This document shows positions 8,514 through 16,341 of a stretch of 64,000 nucleotides of DNA, in pieces. Position numbers and translations under genes: made by a program. Numbering within the stretch: position 1 is the first letter of the stretch; every line of letters starts with the position of its first letter. The notes beneath the pieces were generated by a model. The model was not told the origin of the DNA. It worked only from the letters and a program-made list of their open reading frames with translations, and made no database searches. The stretch comes from Tessaracoccus defluvii (lineage in GTDB: Bacteria > Actinomycetota > Actinomycetes > Propionibacteriales > Propionibacteriaceae), in the NCBI RefSeq assembly GCF_014489575.1, contig NZ_CP060789.1, forward strand, positions 806,001-870,000, given 5' to 3'.

Positions 8514-8947
8514 CGGGGCAACTCGCTTCGCTGTCCACAGCACGGGCATTCCAGGCTTGCTCGTTGGGTCGCGGTACGTCGATACGCGGATGGGCTGACC
8601 CCGACGATGGTGGTGAACTGTCGTGCGGCGTGGCCGCGGCTGCGCCACCCGACCTGTGTCATGGCGACACCGACCGGAAGATCAGTCTCTATCAGGAGCT
8701 CGGCCAGTCTGTGGGCGCGAAGGTGAGCCAGGTACTGGATGGGAGGCATCCCGAAACGTTGGCTGAAGGCCCTGCCCAATTGTGACGTGGACAGGTGCAC
8801 GAGGTCGGCAAGGTCACGAAGTCGCCAATCCCGTCCGGGGTCTTGAGCGAGGAGCCGTGCTGCATGGTGTACGGCTGTCTCGGTCCAGCACGTATGGCTG
8901 GGTGTGGTCTCGTCCGGGCAGACTCGCCACGAGGGGTCGATGCTCAT
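8510..8947 (-). CDS. AraC-type HTH protein, first copy
   Basis: A 145-residue protein with an AraC-family domain (WRLRDLADLVHLSTSQLGRA; VGVAMTQVGWRSRGHAARQF; VGVSPSAYRR) and a C-terminal CPCCG motif that could bind metal. The ATG at 8947 overlaps the stop of the rRNA methyltransferase (ATGA), and its own stop overlaps the next gene the same way. Domain-only AraC proteins are usually activators. Translational coupling to an rRNA methyltransferase gene means they would be made when the ribosome-resistance gene is translated. Confidence 0.85.
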   Translation of the reverse strand: MSIDPSWRVCPDETTPSHTCWTETAVHHAARLLAQDPGRDWRLRDLADLVHLSTSQLGRAFSQRFGMPPIQYLAHLRAHRLAELLIETDLPVGVAMTQVGWRSRGHAARQFTTIVGVSPSAYRRTATQRASLECPCCGQRSELPR

Positions 8948-9762
8948 CGCCGCCGCCTTCCTGAGGACGACTGCGTGCGGTGGGGCGGTGGCGAGGAGCC
9001 TGTGGTCTTGAACAAGTCCACCCATGCCTCGACGGGCAGGTCCTTCGGCAGTCCGGCAGCGTTCACGCCCTGGCGTGTCAGCCACGCCTGTGCCGCCTGT
9101 GGCGAGCCGAGCGAGGTGTTGCGTGCGAGGATCTGGGCCAGCCCACGTCCGGGACCGGTGTAGACGCGGTGGACCAGGGCGTGGAACTGGCGTCGCCGCG
9201 CCGGGGGCAGCAGCGGGTGTTCGCGGCGGTGGATGGTGAGGATTCCGCCGTCGACGCCCGGACGTGGGGTGAACGCGCGAGCGGGAACACGACTGTGCAA
9301 CGTGAAGGTGAACCAGGGCGCCCATTGCGCGGTCATCATCGTGGCACCGCCGACGCCCGCTCTGCGCCGCGCAACTTCCCATTGCACGAGCACGATTGCA
9401 TCGGTCCATGCCGGGGCATGCAGGATGCGTCGCAGCATGGCCGTGGTCTGGTGAAACGGCAGGTTCCCGACGAGCACATGCGCCGATGTTGGAAGCCGGT
9501 AGTCCAGGAAGTCGTCGGCGACGACCTCCACGTGCGACGGCAACCGCTCGGCCAGGCGTTGGGCGAGCCGGGTGTCGATCTCGACGGCTGTCACCGGTGG
9601 CCCGAGCTGGGCCAGCGGGGTGGTGAGTGCTCCGTCACCGGGGCCGATCTCGATGATCGGGCCATCGGTGGCGGCCACGAGCCGGGTCATCGTGGCAATG
9701 ATGGATGGGTCAGTCAGGAAGTTCTGGCCGTGCTCATGACGGCCACCTCGATAGATAGGCAC
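8944..9762 (-). CDS. erm: 23S rRNA (adenine-N6)-methyltransferase, Erm(X)-like
   Basis: Methylates A2058 of 23S rRNA, giving macrolide-lincosamide-streptogramin B resistance. The 272-residue protein has the SAM motif IEIGPGDGALT, the catalytic GNLPFHQTTAMLR and the Erm(X)-like blocks RHEHGQNFLT, APAWTDAIVLVQWEVARRRAGV, TMMTAQWAPWFTF and TGSS near the C-terminus. The GTG at 9762 is chosen because GGAG lies 6 bases upstream and homologues begin near GRHEHGQNFL; an upstream in-frame GTG (9795) would place the start inside the regulatory hairpin. It is followed by two AraC-type genes with ATGA overlaps and preceded by a leader peptide. Confidence 0.93.
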   Translation of the reverse strand: MPIYRGGRHEHGQNFLTDPSIIATMTRLVAATDGPIIEIGPGDGALTTPLAQLGPPVTAVEIDTRLAQRLAERLPSHVEVVADDFLDYRLPTSAHVLVGNLPFHQTTAMLRRILHAPAWTDAIVLVQWEVARRRAGVGGATMMTAQWAPWFTFTLHSRVPARAFTPRPGVDGGILTIHRREHPLLPPARRRQFHALVHRVYTGPGRGLAQILARNTSLGSPQAAQAWLTRQGVNAAGLPKDLPVEAWVDLFKTTGSSPPPHRTQSSSGRRRR

Positions 9763-9863
9763 TGTTTGCTCCGTGGTTGTTGCGGAGCCGGGCACGCTGA
9801 AAGAGCCGCCCGGCCGTGATCACCGGGGCGGGAGCAACAACCTGTGGAGGGTGCTCGCCGCTG
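9763..9863 (-). promoter_or_regulatory. erm attenuator: alternative RNA pairings controlling the Shine-Dalgarno
   Basis: In the minus-strand RNA, GCTCCG and CGGAGC (9788-9783 and 9773-9768) form a 6-bp hairpin that hides the GGAG of erm (9772-9769). An upstream segment GGTTGTTGC (9842-9834) is exactly complementary to GCAACAACC (9783-9775), which is the loop and one arm base of that hairpin, so pairing there would free the GGAG. Between them is a GC-rich hairpin, CCGCCC/GGGCGG (9831-9806), followed by CTCTTTC, which could act as a terminator. Together with the leader peptide this is the layout of macrolide-induced erm attenuation. Confidence 0.7.
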
Positions 9864-9908
9864 TTAGCGGCTGCGCAGACGCAGCGAAGCAGTGCCGTAA
9901 ACCAACAT
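9864..9908 (-). CDS. erm leader peptide MLVYGTASLRLRSR
   Basis: A 14-codon frame ending 101 bases upstream of the erm start. It carries the Arg-Leu-Arg motif at which macrolide-bound ribosomes stall in leaders of the RLR class, and as I recall it resembles the erm(X) leader of corynebacteria (similar MLxxGTAxLRLR layout). Stalling at RLR would cover the CCGCT/AGCGG hairpin around its stop and change downstream folding. It is too short for routine gene finders. Upstream pairing to the ribosome is weak, as in many leaders. Confidence 0.75.
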   Translation of the reverse strand: MLVYGTASLRLRSR

Positions 9909-10245
9909 GCCAACCAGCGTAGGTCACCCCACCGCCACTCGGCGACCCAATAACCCGTCCATGCGTCAAAGACGCGCAGATCCGTATCACCACAGGCCAG
10001 AACCGACTTGCAGGCCGTCCGTGCCCGACGAACCTCCACCTCCGCGAGTGATCCCATAGAGCTGCCACGCGTCTTGCAGATCGAGGACAAAGGTCCCGAA
10101 TCAACTCAGAGTTGACCTGCGCGACAGTGCAGGGGTGTGAGTGCTCTTCCAGTCGGCGCCCATGCCTGGGCGGTGACGTGGAGCCACCCCAGTGTGGTAA
10201 CTTCAGATTGTCATTGTCTAATCAGAGTTTACCGATCGGGGTGGA
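9909..10245. promoter_or_regulatory. Divergent control region between the erm operon and the tyrosine-recombinase cassette
   Basis: No protein-coding gene is supported. The region must hold the minus-strand promoter of the erm leader and the plus-strand promoter of the recombinase cassette. It contains a perfect 15-base palindrome at 10101-10115 and a 14-base imperfect direct repeat (ACTCAGAGTTGACC at 10104 and AATCAGAGTTTACC at 10220). Just before the latter is a tandem ATTGTC. Confidence 0.6.
10101..10115. repeat. 15-base palindrome TCAACTCAGAGTTGA
   Basis: TCAACTC-A-GAGTTGA is a perfect inverted repeat centred between two divergent units. Its right half recurs as TCAGAGTT at 10222 and, inverted, as CAACTCTGA at 14544-14552. 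It may be an operator or a recombinase-binding site. Confidence 0.5.
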
Positions 10246-11358
10246 GTGTCGAGCGAGGTTCCCGGGTCCGCGCGTCTGGTTCTGGCGTCGGGGGTGGTCC
10301 ATCTCGATGAGCAGGCGGCGGTGTTCGGGGCGATGTTGTCGGGATGGGAACGGCAGCAACGGTCTCGGTTGCTGGCGGACGCGACGATCGAGCCTCGGGT
10401 GGCGTTACTGCGCCGGTTCACCGAGTTCGCCGGATCGTTCCCGTGGCAGTGGAGTGCCGGGGACGTGGAGGATTTCACGTTGTCGCTGATGAGTGGCGCG
10501 GCGAGGCTGGCACCGTCAACGATCCGCGGCTATCACCTGACGTTGCGGATGTTCTGCGACTACCTGCTCGACGGCCGCTATGGGTGGGTGAGCGAGTGTG
10601 AGCAGCGGTTCGGGGTGATCCCTTCGCAGGTCTGCCACGACTTCAACACCGTTGCGCATCTCAACGACTACGAGGGGCGGCCGGGGCGACGACCGTTCAC
10701 CTACGACGAGTTGCAGCACCTGTTCGACTTCCTCGACACCCGGGTTGAGCGGGTGCAACGGTCGGGCCGCAAGGGTGCGTGGGCTGCGTTGCGGGACGCT
10801 CAGATGGTCAAGACCTGCTACGCCTACGGGTTGCGGCGTCGGGAGTTGTGCTTACTCGACATCGCGGACCTGCGTCCGAACCCGCACATGCGTCAGTGGG
10901 GAACCTTCGGGGCGGTGCATGTCCGCTACGGCAAGGCGGTCCGCGGCAGTACGCCTCGGCGTCGAACGGTGCTCACGGTCCCGGAGTTCGACTGGGTGGT
11001 CGATGGTCTGCGGCAATGGGTCGAGCAGGCCCGGCCGCTGCTGCGGCCTGATGACCGGGATGCTCTGTGGTTGACGGAGCGGCGGCAGCGGGTCTCGGTG
11101 AAGTCGATGGATAACCGCTTCGCCTGGCTGCGTGAACAGGCCGACCTGGACGCTGACCTGACCCTGCATTGCCTGCGGCACTCGTATGTGACGCACCTGA
11201 TCGAGTTCGGTTACCCGGAGCGGTTCGTCACCGAGCAGGTTGGTCACTCCTACGCCTCGACCACGGCGATCTACACGAACGTGTCCAACGACTTCAAGAC
11301 CAAGACCTTGAAAGCGGCTCTGGCCCGCGTCTACGACAACACCCAGGAGGAACGATGA
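10246..11358 (+). CDS. Tyrosine recombinase, first gene of a four-gene cassette
   Basis: A 370-residue tyrosine recombinase with an N-terminal core-binding domain and a complete catalytic set: first Arg in YGLRRREL, HxxR in LHCLRHSYVTHL, His in VGHSYAST and the nucleophile in TTAIYTNVS. The GTG at 10246 is very close to GGGG; an ATG 87 bases further on is an alternative start. Its stop overlaps the next ATG (ATGA at 11355-11358). Grouping with an XRE gene and a second, degenerate recombinase suggests a mobile cassette nested in the larger element. Confidence 0.9.
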   Translation: MSSEVPGSARLVLASGVVHLDEQAAVFGAMLSGWERQQRSRLLADATIEPRVALLRRFTEFAGSFPWQWSAGDVEDFTLSLMSGAARLAPSTIRGYHLTLRMFCDYLLDGRYGWVSECEQRFGVIPSQVCHDFNTVAHLNDYEGRPGRRPFTYDELQHLFDFLDTRVERVQRSGRKGAWAALRDAQMVKTCYAYGLRRRELCLLDIADLRPNPHMRQWGTFGAVHVRYGKAVRGSTPRRRTVLTVPEFDWVVDGLRQWVEQARPLLRPDDRDALWLTERRQRVSVKSMDNRFAWLREQADLDADLTLHCLRHSYVTHLIEFGYPERFVTEQVGHSYASTTAIYTNVSNDFKTKTLKAALARVYDNTQEER

Positions 11359-11690
11359 CGAAGAAGCTGTCGATGCTGTGGCATCTGCGTCAACTGATGG
11401 CGGCGAAGGGCATGTTCCAGACCACTGATCTGGTCGAGCCGCTGCACGAGCGCGGGATCGAGTTGTCGCGGCAGATGGTGCACCGGATCGTCACGAAGCC
11501 ACCGCAGCGGATCAACACCGACCTACTGGCTGCGCTCTGCGACATCCTGGACTGCACCCCATCCGATCTCCTGGAACTGCACGTCGAGGAGCACCGCCAG
11601 CCACAAGCGGTCAATGACGGCGGGCCAGGGATCGGCGATCTGCGCCCGATCCGCGCGAAGATCAGGCGCCCCGACGGCGTTTCGGAGTGA
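11355..11690 (+). CDS. XRE-type HTH protein of the recombinase cassette
   Basis: A 111-residue DNA-binding protein. The N-terminal two thirds are a Cro/C1-type HTH (LSMLWHLRQLMAAKGMFQTT; LSRQMVHRIVTKPPQRINTD; LAALCDILDCTPSDLLEL). It is coupled by ATGA to the recombinase before it and by GTGA to the gene after it. It may regulate the cassette or take part in the recombination complex. Confidence 0.85.
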   Translation: MTKKLSMLWHLRQLMAAKGMFQTTDLVEPLHERGIELSRQMVHRIVTKPPQRINTDLLAALCDILDCTPSDLLELHVEEHRQPQAVNDGGPGIGDLRPIRAKIRRPDGVSE

Positions 11691-13159
11691 CCCGGGCATC
11701 CGCGAGCCGCGAGTGCGTGCGCTGCGGCATCTGGGCGACGACGGTGATGCTGCCGACGGGGCCGATCTGCTACCTCTGCCGTCGTGACATCGCCTACCAC
11801 CCAGCTGTCTGCCCGGAGTGCTTCGAGCTGCGTCCGGTCGCCTACCCATCGGTGAGCAGCGACAACGTGCTGGTCTGCGCCGGATGCGCGGGCGCGGAAT
11901 CGATCTTCGCCTGCACCGGATGCGGGCGTGAGGACCATCCCTACGCTCGTGATCGTTGCGCCCGCTGCGTCCTGGCCGAGCGCCTCACCAGCCTGCTCAC
12001 CGACCCGACCACCGGCGCCGTCCATGAGCGGCTGCAGCCCCTCTTCGACGAGTTGGTCGCCGCCCGCCGTCCGCAAAGCGTGATCACCTGGCTACAGAAA
12101 CCGCCCGCGACCGGCGTCAGACTGCTCGACCTCTTGGCCCGCGGTGAGTTGCCCATCAGCCACGACACATTCCGCGGCCTGCCCGCTGACCGCTCCCACA
12201 ACTACCTGCGCGACCTCCTCGCCTCGACTGGGGTGCTGCCGCCGTATCACCCGCCGATCGAGCAGATCGAACGCTGGCTCGACACCACACTCGAACCCCT
12301 GCACGGCGAGGACAAAGGGCTCGTCGGCCGCTACGCCCGCTGGCACCTCCTGCGACGCCTACGCGGCGCCGCCGACCGCGGGGAGCTGACCAAATCAGCG
12401 ATCTACAGCGCCCGCGGGAACATCAACGGCGCGGTCCGGCTCGGCCAGTGGGTCGCCCGACACGACACCACAATCGCCAGCCTGTCCCAGTCGCAGCTGG
12501 AGTCCTACCTCGCCGACTATCCCGGCGCACGCAACAGCCAGCAGAGCTTCGTCGCCTGGCTCGGTCGCGCGCGAGTGAACACCGCCATCACGATCCCGTG
12601 GCGGGGAACCACCATGCCCGAAGTCACGGTCTCCGACGCCGACCGTTGGGACCAGATCAAGACCCTGCTCCACGACGACACGATCGCCCTCCACGCCCGC
12701 ATCGGTGGCCTGTTCACGCTCCTATTCGCTCAACCCCTCGAAACAGTCGTCGCGATGCGCACCGACCAGATCACCCTCACCGACGACGACACAGTGCTCG
12801 TCACCTTCGATACCGTCGCCATCGAAATGCCGCCCGGACTGGACGACCTCCTCCGCCGCCACCTCGACCGCCCCGGCAGCCCGTCCATCGCCAGCACCGA
12901 CCACGGATGGCTGTTCCCCGGCAGACACCCCGGACGCCACCTCGTCAGAGAAACCTTCCGCGGACACCTCGCCCGCCTCGGCATCCAACCCGGACGCGCC
13001 CGCCACGCCGCCATGTTCGCCCTCGCCGGACAGGTTCCCGCGCCCGTCCTCGCCGAACTCATCGGCATCGCCGACAAGACCGCCACCAAATGGGCCGCCC
13101 TCGCCACCCGCGACTGGTCCGAGTACGTCACCCAACGAGACACCTACAAGAACGGCTGA
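11687..13159 (+). CDS. Zinc-finger protein with a degenerate tyrosine-recombinase fold
   Basis: A 490-residue protein. Residues ~10-100 have at least six CxxC pairs (CVRC, CYLC, CPEC, CAGC, CTGC, CARC), implying several zinc sites. The rest resembles a tyrosine recombinase: SAM-like core binding (ESYLADYPGARNSQQSFVAW) and a catalytic-like end (GRARHAAMFALAGQVPAPVL, then IGIADKTATKWAALA). The HxxR box reads HAAM and no clear tyrosine nucleophile follows, so it is probably inactive as a strand-cutting enzyme. The GTG start overlaps the XRE stop. A role as DNA-binding partner of the active recombinase is inferred. Confidence 0.8.
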   Translation: MTRASASRECVRCGIWATTVMLPTGPICYLCRRDIAYHPAVCPECFELRPVAYPSVSSDNVLVCAGCAGAESIFACTGCGREDHPYARDRCARCVLAERLTSLLTDPTTGAVHERLQPLFDELVAARRPQSVITWLQKPPATGVRLLDLLARGELPISHDTFRGLPADRSHNYLRDLLASTGVLPPYHPPIEQIERWLDTTLEPLHGEDKGLVGRYARWHLLRRLRGAADRGELTKSAIYSARGNINGAVRLGQWVARHDTTIASLSQSQLESYLADYPGARNSQQSFVAWLGRARVNTAITIPWRGTTMPEVTVSDADRWDQIKTLLHDDTIALHARIGGLFTLLFAQPLETVVAMRTDQITLTDDDTVLVTFDTVAIEMPPGLDDLLRRHLDRPGSPSIASTDHGWLFPGRHPGRHLVRETFRGHLARLGIQPGRARHAAMFALAGQVPAPVLAELIGIADKTATKWAALATRDWSEYVTQRDTYKNG

Positions 13160-13162
13160 ACC

Positions 13163-13618
13163 ATGTCCATCGAAGACCGACTCACAGACGCAGACCTCCT
13201 CTGGAAGCACGGACGACGCGAAGGAGCGCTCCTCAGCGTCCTCGTCGCCGTCGCCGCCACCGCTCGCAAGGCGTTCCCTGAGATCACCGGTGACCGGGCA
13301 AGCTTCGAAGCCTTCATGAAGACCACGCACGGCTGGACGATCGGCGTCGAATACCGAGGCAAGCCAGTCGATCTCGACCACCTGTTCTACAAGTGGCTGC
13401 GCTGCGAACTCATCCACACCGGCACACTCCCGGTCGACCTCCGCATCGAAGACCAACTCGGCGACCCGAACGCCAACTCCGTCCGGGCCGGCGGAGCACC
13501 CGACTACACCGTGCTACTCGGCCCAGGCTGGTACCACTTCCTCGTCAACGCCGTCCGCAACGCGCCCGCCAACGCCGACATCACCTGGAGCACCGCAGCG
13601 CCGAGCTCTCCCCAGTAG
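13163..13618 (+). CDS. Hypothetical protein closing the recombinase cassette
   Basis: A 151-residue soluble protein beginning MSIEDRLTDADLLWKHGRRE, starting 3 bases after the previous stop, so part of the same transcript. Visible features are an Ala-rich helix (GALLSVLVAVAATARKAF) and WLRCELIHTGTLPVDL in the middle. I do not recognise a family with confidence. Position suggests an accessory function of the cassette. Confidence 0.75.
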   Translation: MSIEDRLTDADLLWKHGRREGALLSVLVAVAATARKAFPEITGDRASFEAFMKTTHGWTIGVEYRGKPVDLDHLFYKWLRCELIHTGTLPVDLRIEDQLGDPNANSVRAGGAPDYTVLLGPGWYHFLVNAVRNAPANADITWSTAAPSSPQ

Positions 13619-14744
13619 CCCGGAACTCGCCCAACTCGAATACGAGCCCTGCACCGGTATGGCGCCCCCTGGGTGCCCCGATGATGCTGCACCGGGTGGT
13701 CGCTGAAGATGGCTGCATCGACCGGAACCGACCTGGTCGGCACCTCGATCTGCAAGAGGCGTGACGTTGCTGAGCTGAGAACGAGACGAAGAGCTGTATT
13801 GAGCTTCCTGCACACCAAGTCTGAGGGGATACTCCTCTTGGAGCCCGCACAATGCCTGCAACGAAGTCGCCGGAGTGCCTGCTGGTGATGAAGCTGCACG
13901 TCTCCCGGGATGAACGTGACATCGAAGACGCCGCGGGGCTGTTCGTCCGGCTCGACTACACCACCGCACAAGACTGTATCGACGTCCTAACGGCCACCAA
14001 CCCGGTGGGTCAATTGCTGTTCAGGCCCGCTACGTCGCCGAAGACATCGCAGGCTGCGTCAAAGTTCCGCGCGTCGGCGAAGGCGATGCGCCACCGTTGA
14101 CCGCGGGGCCAACCGTGCTCCGGGAGCCGGTCTGGCTCGTGGACGAAGTCCGGCAACGGCGGACGACGGTCCGGGCTTCTGTCGGGCTGCGTCGCGATCG
14201 GAGGATTGGTCACTCTGGCCCGGTCCCTAGCCGGGGTCAGCCTCGTTTCAGCCATGAGGCGTAGAAGCGCCAAAGCTCATCGACGCAAACCGTTCGGGAA
14301 GCTCCCGAACGCGTCTTGGCGTGCACATCCGCGAGCGTACATCGAAGCTGCTGCAGCGTTGAGCAGGGCAGCTGCTTCCTGCCTTCACAACTTCGGAGGG
14401 CACGATGGCTCCTCCGTAGTTCACCAGAACGCGGTACTTCTTCTCCCATGGTTCTGTTGATCAGTGCACTGTTGAAACAATCAAGACGCTCCGAGTGGTC
14501 CGTCTCCTGACCACCACCACAGCGATACCCCTGTTGCCAACTCCAACTCTGATGCTAGGCGGGCGTGAGATGTCACTGCTGGAAACCTAGCGTGTGCGCC
14601 AGGCAGAGTCGGTGACGCCTCGGCATGTCATGCCCTAGGTCAGAAGTTCGGATGTGCCGGATCGTGCGATAGAGAACTTCAAACACGCTGAGGCGGATCA
14701 ATCTGTTAGACTCGGAACGTGATGACGACGAGAGGAGAGTTTTG
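13619..14744. other. Gene-poor stretch of the element with decayed coding sequence
   Basis: More than 1.1 kb without an intact gene. Apart from the nucleotidyltransferase-like remnant at 13852 I see no recognisable product; short frames on both strands lack domains and ribosome binding sites. A likely promoter for the next gene lies at the end (TTAGACT at about 14705, GAGGAGAG before the start at 14745). Confidence 0.6.
13852..14040 (+). pseudogene. C-terminal remnant of a nucleotidyltransferase-like protein
   Basis: The frame ATKSPECLLVMKLHVSRDER followed by DIEDAAGLFVRLDYTTAQDC resembles the end of DUF6036-type nucleotidyltransferases, which typically read SPEYLLAMKL...RDxDDIxxL. The catalytic GS..D region that should precede it is missing and the downstream part loses similarity. 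It is best read as debris of an earlier cargo gene, possibly a toxin-antitoxin type pair. Confidence 0.45.
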
Positions 14745-15161
14745 ATGGGGTTCGAGGTGTTCGACAAGCGCATGGCGCCGCTGGCGAAGGCTCCAAGCGT
14801 GACGATCCAGAAGAGAGGTATCTTCTCGATCAATCGCGTAGCTCACAAGCTGATTGAAGAGCCGGAGACGGTGGAACTGTTGTTCGACAAGGAGAACAAG
14901 GTTATCGCTCTGCGCCCTTCAAAGGAGCCTCACGCGTACTCGATTCGTCCGCAGTCGTCGCGGGACACTGGCCAGGTCATCTTGTCAGCAACCGCTTTCA
15001 CTCAGTATTACGACATCGACACAAGCGTCAGCCGACGGTACAAGCCGTATGAGCAGGACGGCATGCTCTGCATCGATCTGACGGGGCCGAGTGCGGAGGT
15101 GCGTGGCAACCGTGCCAAGCGTGTAGAGCCAGCGGACTCAGAGGAGCCCGATGCGCGCTAG
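14745..15161 (+). CDS. Hypothetical protein (138 aa)
   Basis: Starts with ATG after a good GAGGAGAG site; the protein begins MGFEVFDKRMAPLAKAPSVT and contains ELLFDKENKVIALRPSK and a Ser/Arg-rich middle, with an acidic C-terminal tail. Lys/Arg-rich and without membrane segments. Base use is visibly less GC-biased than in the flanking chromosome. I do not recognise a family. It probably forms a cargo unit with the gene at 15324. Confidence 0.75.
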   Translation: MGFEVFDKRMAPLAKAPSVTIQKRGIFSINRVAHKLIEEPETVELLFDKENKVIALRPSKEPHAYSIRPQSSRDTGQVILSATAFTQYYDIDTSVSRRYKPYEQDGMLCIDLTGPSAEVRGNRAKRVEPADSEEPDAR

Positions 15162-15323
15162 CTATAGAAGACTCTGGCCCGACCCCGGTGGTGCGGGATC
15201 AGGCCAGTACCGGCCCGAGGGCGCGGTGATGACTTGCTCAGTCACCTCTAGCGTACCGAAGTTTCCTGAGACGCGCTGTCTCTGCTTCTTCCTCGGGCTC
15301 CAAACCCAAGGAAGGAGGGCGTC

Positions 15324-16241
15324 ATGCCCACCATCACCACCCACTACGGGATCACGGGTCCCGTTCCGTTCGTCGATGTGGAGGTCACGGCTGACAACCG
15401 TCTCTACGTCGACCCTCATGCGATCCGGCTGCGGAGGACACCCCAGCCGTTCGCCAATCAGGCGCTGGAGTGCGTCGACACGTTCACCCGCCAGGTGACT
15501 GACAGCATCATCAAGGGGGCCGGGGCTACCGGCCGTCGGGGCGAAAGGCTGTTGCAGCGTTTCGTCGAGCCATGGGAGACCCGGCTCGGAATGTCTGCAA
15601 AGGGCTTCCACGGCCACGGGGGCGCTGACGTCGTCGGCACCTGGATCTGGGACGTGCTCAACAACGACGTGGAAGCGTTGGTTCGCGTTGGGATCCTCAA
15701 ACAGATCGAGGACCTTCCGCTGTTCGTCGAGGGCGTGGATCGCGACATTACCTCCGACATCACCACGCGCATCATCTTCGGGCCGCTCGCGCAGTTCACC
15801 CAGCTGATGATCGACACGTATCCACAGTTCAACTCTGCTGGACACAAGACCCAGGCGTACCGCAAGCAGATCTGGAATCCGATCATCGGTGACTGGGACG
15901 AAGCGGACATGACACTCCCGGTGGTGGACGGAAAGCCGCTCGTGCTCGTCCCCCGGGAGTGGGCCCGCCCGACTCTCCTCATGTCCGCTACGCGCTACTA
16001 CGAGACAAGTGTGTTGTCGTTTGCGCAGTTGGAGCAGGCGGTGAGGGCGTCGGATGGCAGGTTGATCAAGACCCCCAAAGATCGGCTCAAGAAGCAGTCG
16101 GGTCTCGGCCGCGGACGTGGCACCAACATGCGTATCACCATGCGGGCCTTCGACAACGCCGAGGATCTGCTCGCCACATTCAAGGCGTTCGTGGCCGAGC
16201 GTCTGGATAAGAACGACTCCGACGGACGGTCGGCCGCGTAG
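15324..16241 (+). CDS. Hypothetical protein (305 aa)
   Basis: ATG preceded by GGAAGGAGG. The 305-residue soluble protein has blocks VPFVDVEVTADNRLYVDPHA, RFVEPWETRLGMSAKGFHGH, GPLAQFTQLMIDTYPQF and PLVLVPREWARPTLLMSATR. The end is basic (KDRLKKQSGLGRGRGTNMR) and could contact nucleic acid. No enzyme motif is recognised. A clear own ribosome binding site and the 160-base gap suggest independent translation from the gene at 14745. As cargo next to the recombination end it could be a defence or maintenance protein, but that is a guess. Confidence 0.75.
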   Translation: MPTITTHYGITGPVPFVDVEVTADNRLYVDPHAIRLRRTPQPFANQALECVDTFTRQVTDSIIKGAGATGRRGERLLQRFVEPWETRLGMSAKGFHGHGGADVVGTWIWDVLNNDVEALVRVGILKQIEDLPLFVEGVDRDITSDITTRIIFGPLAQFTQLMIDTYPQFNSAGHKTQAYRKQIWNPIIGDWDEADMTLPVVDGKPLVLVPREWARPTLLMSATRYYETSVLSFAQLEQAVRASDGRLIKTPKDRLKKQSGLGRGRGTNMRITMRAFDNAEDLLATFKAFVAERLDKNDSDGRSAA

Positions 16242-16341
16242 AGCACAGTGAAGGCGGTGAGGGTGCAGTAGCCGCCGGCATCCTCACCGCCGATACCTTG
16301 TCGCCGCAGCCTGTTCGGTGCGACGCACCGCCCGCCCAGGC

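Noticed and set aside
14206..14460. 84-codon plus-strand frame in the gene-poor part of the element
   Set aside because: No ribosome binding site, no domain, and competing frames on the other strand of similar length; typical of high-GC background.
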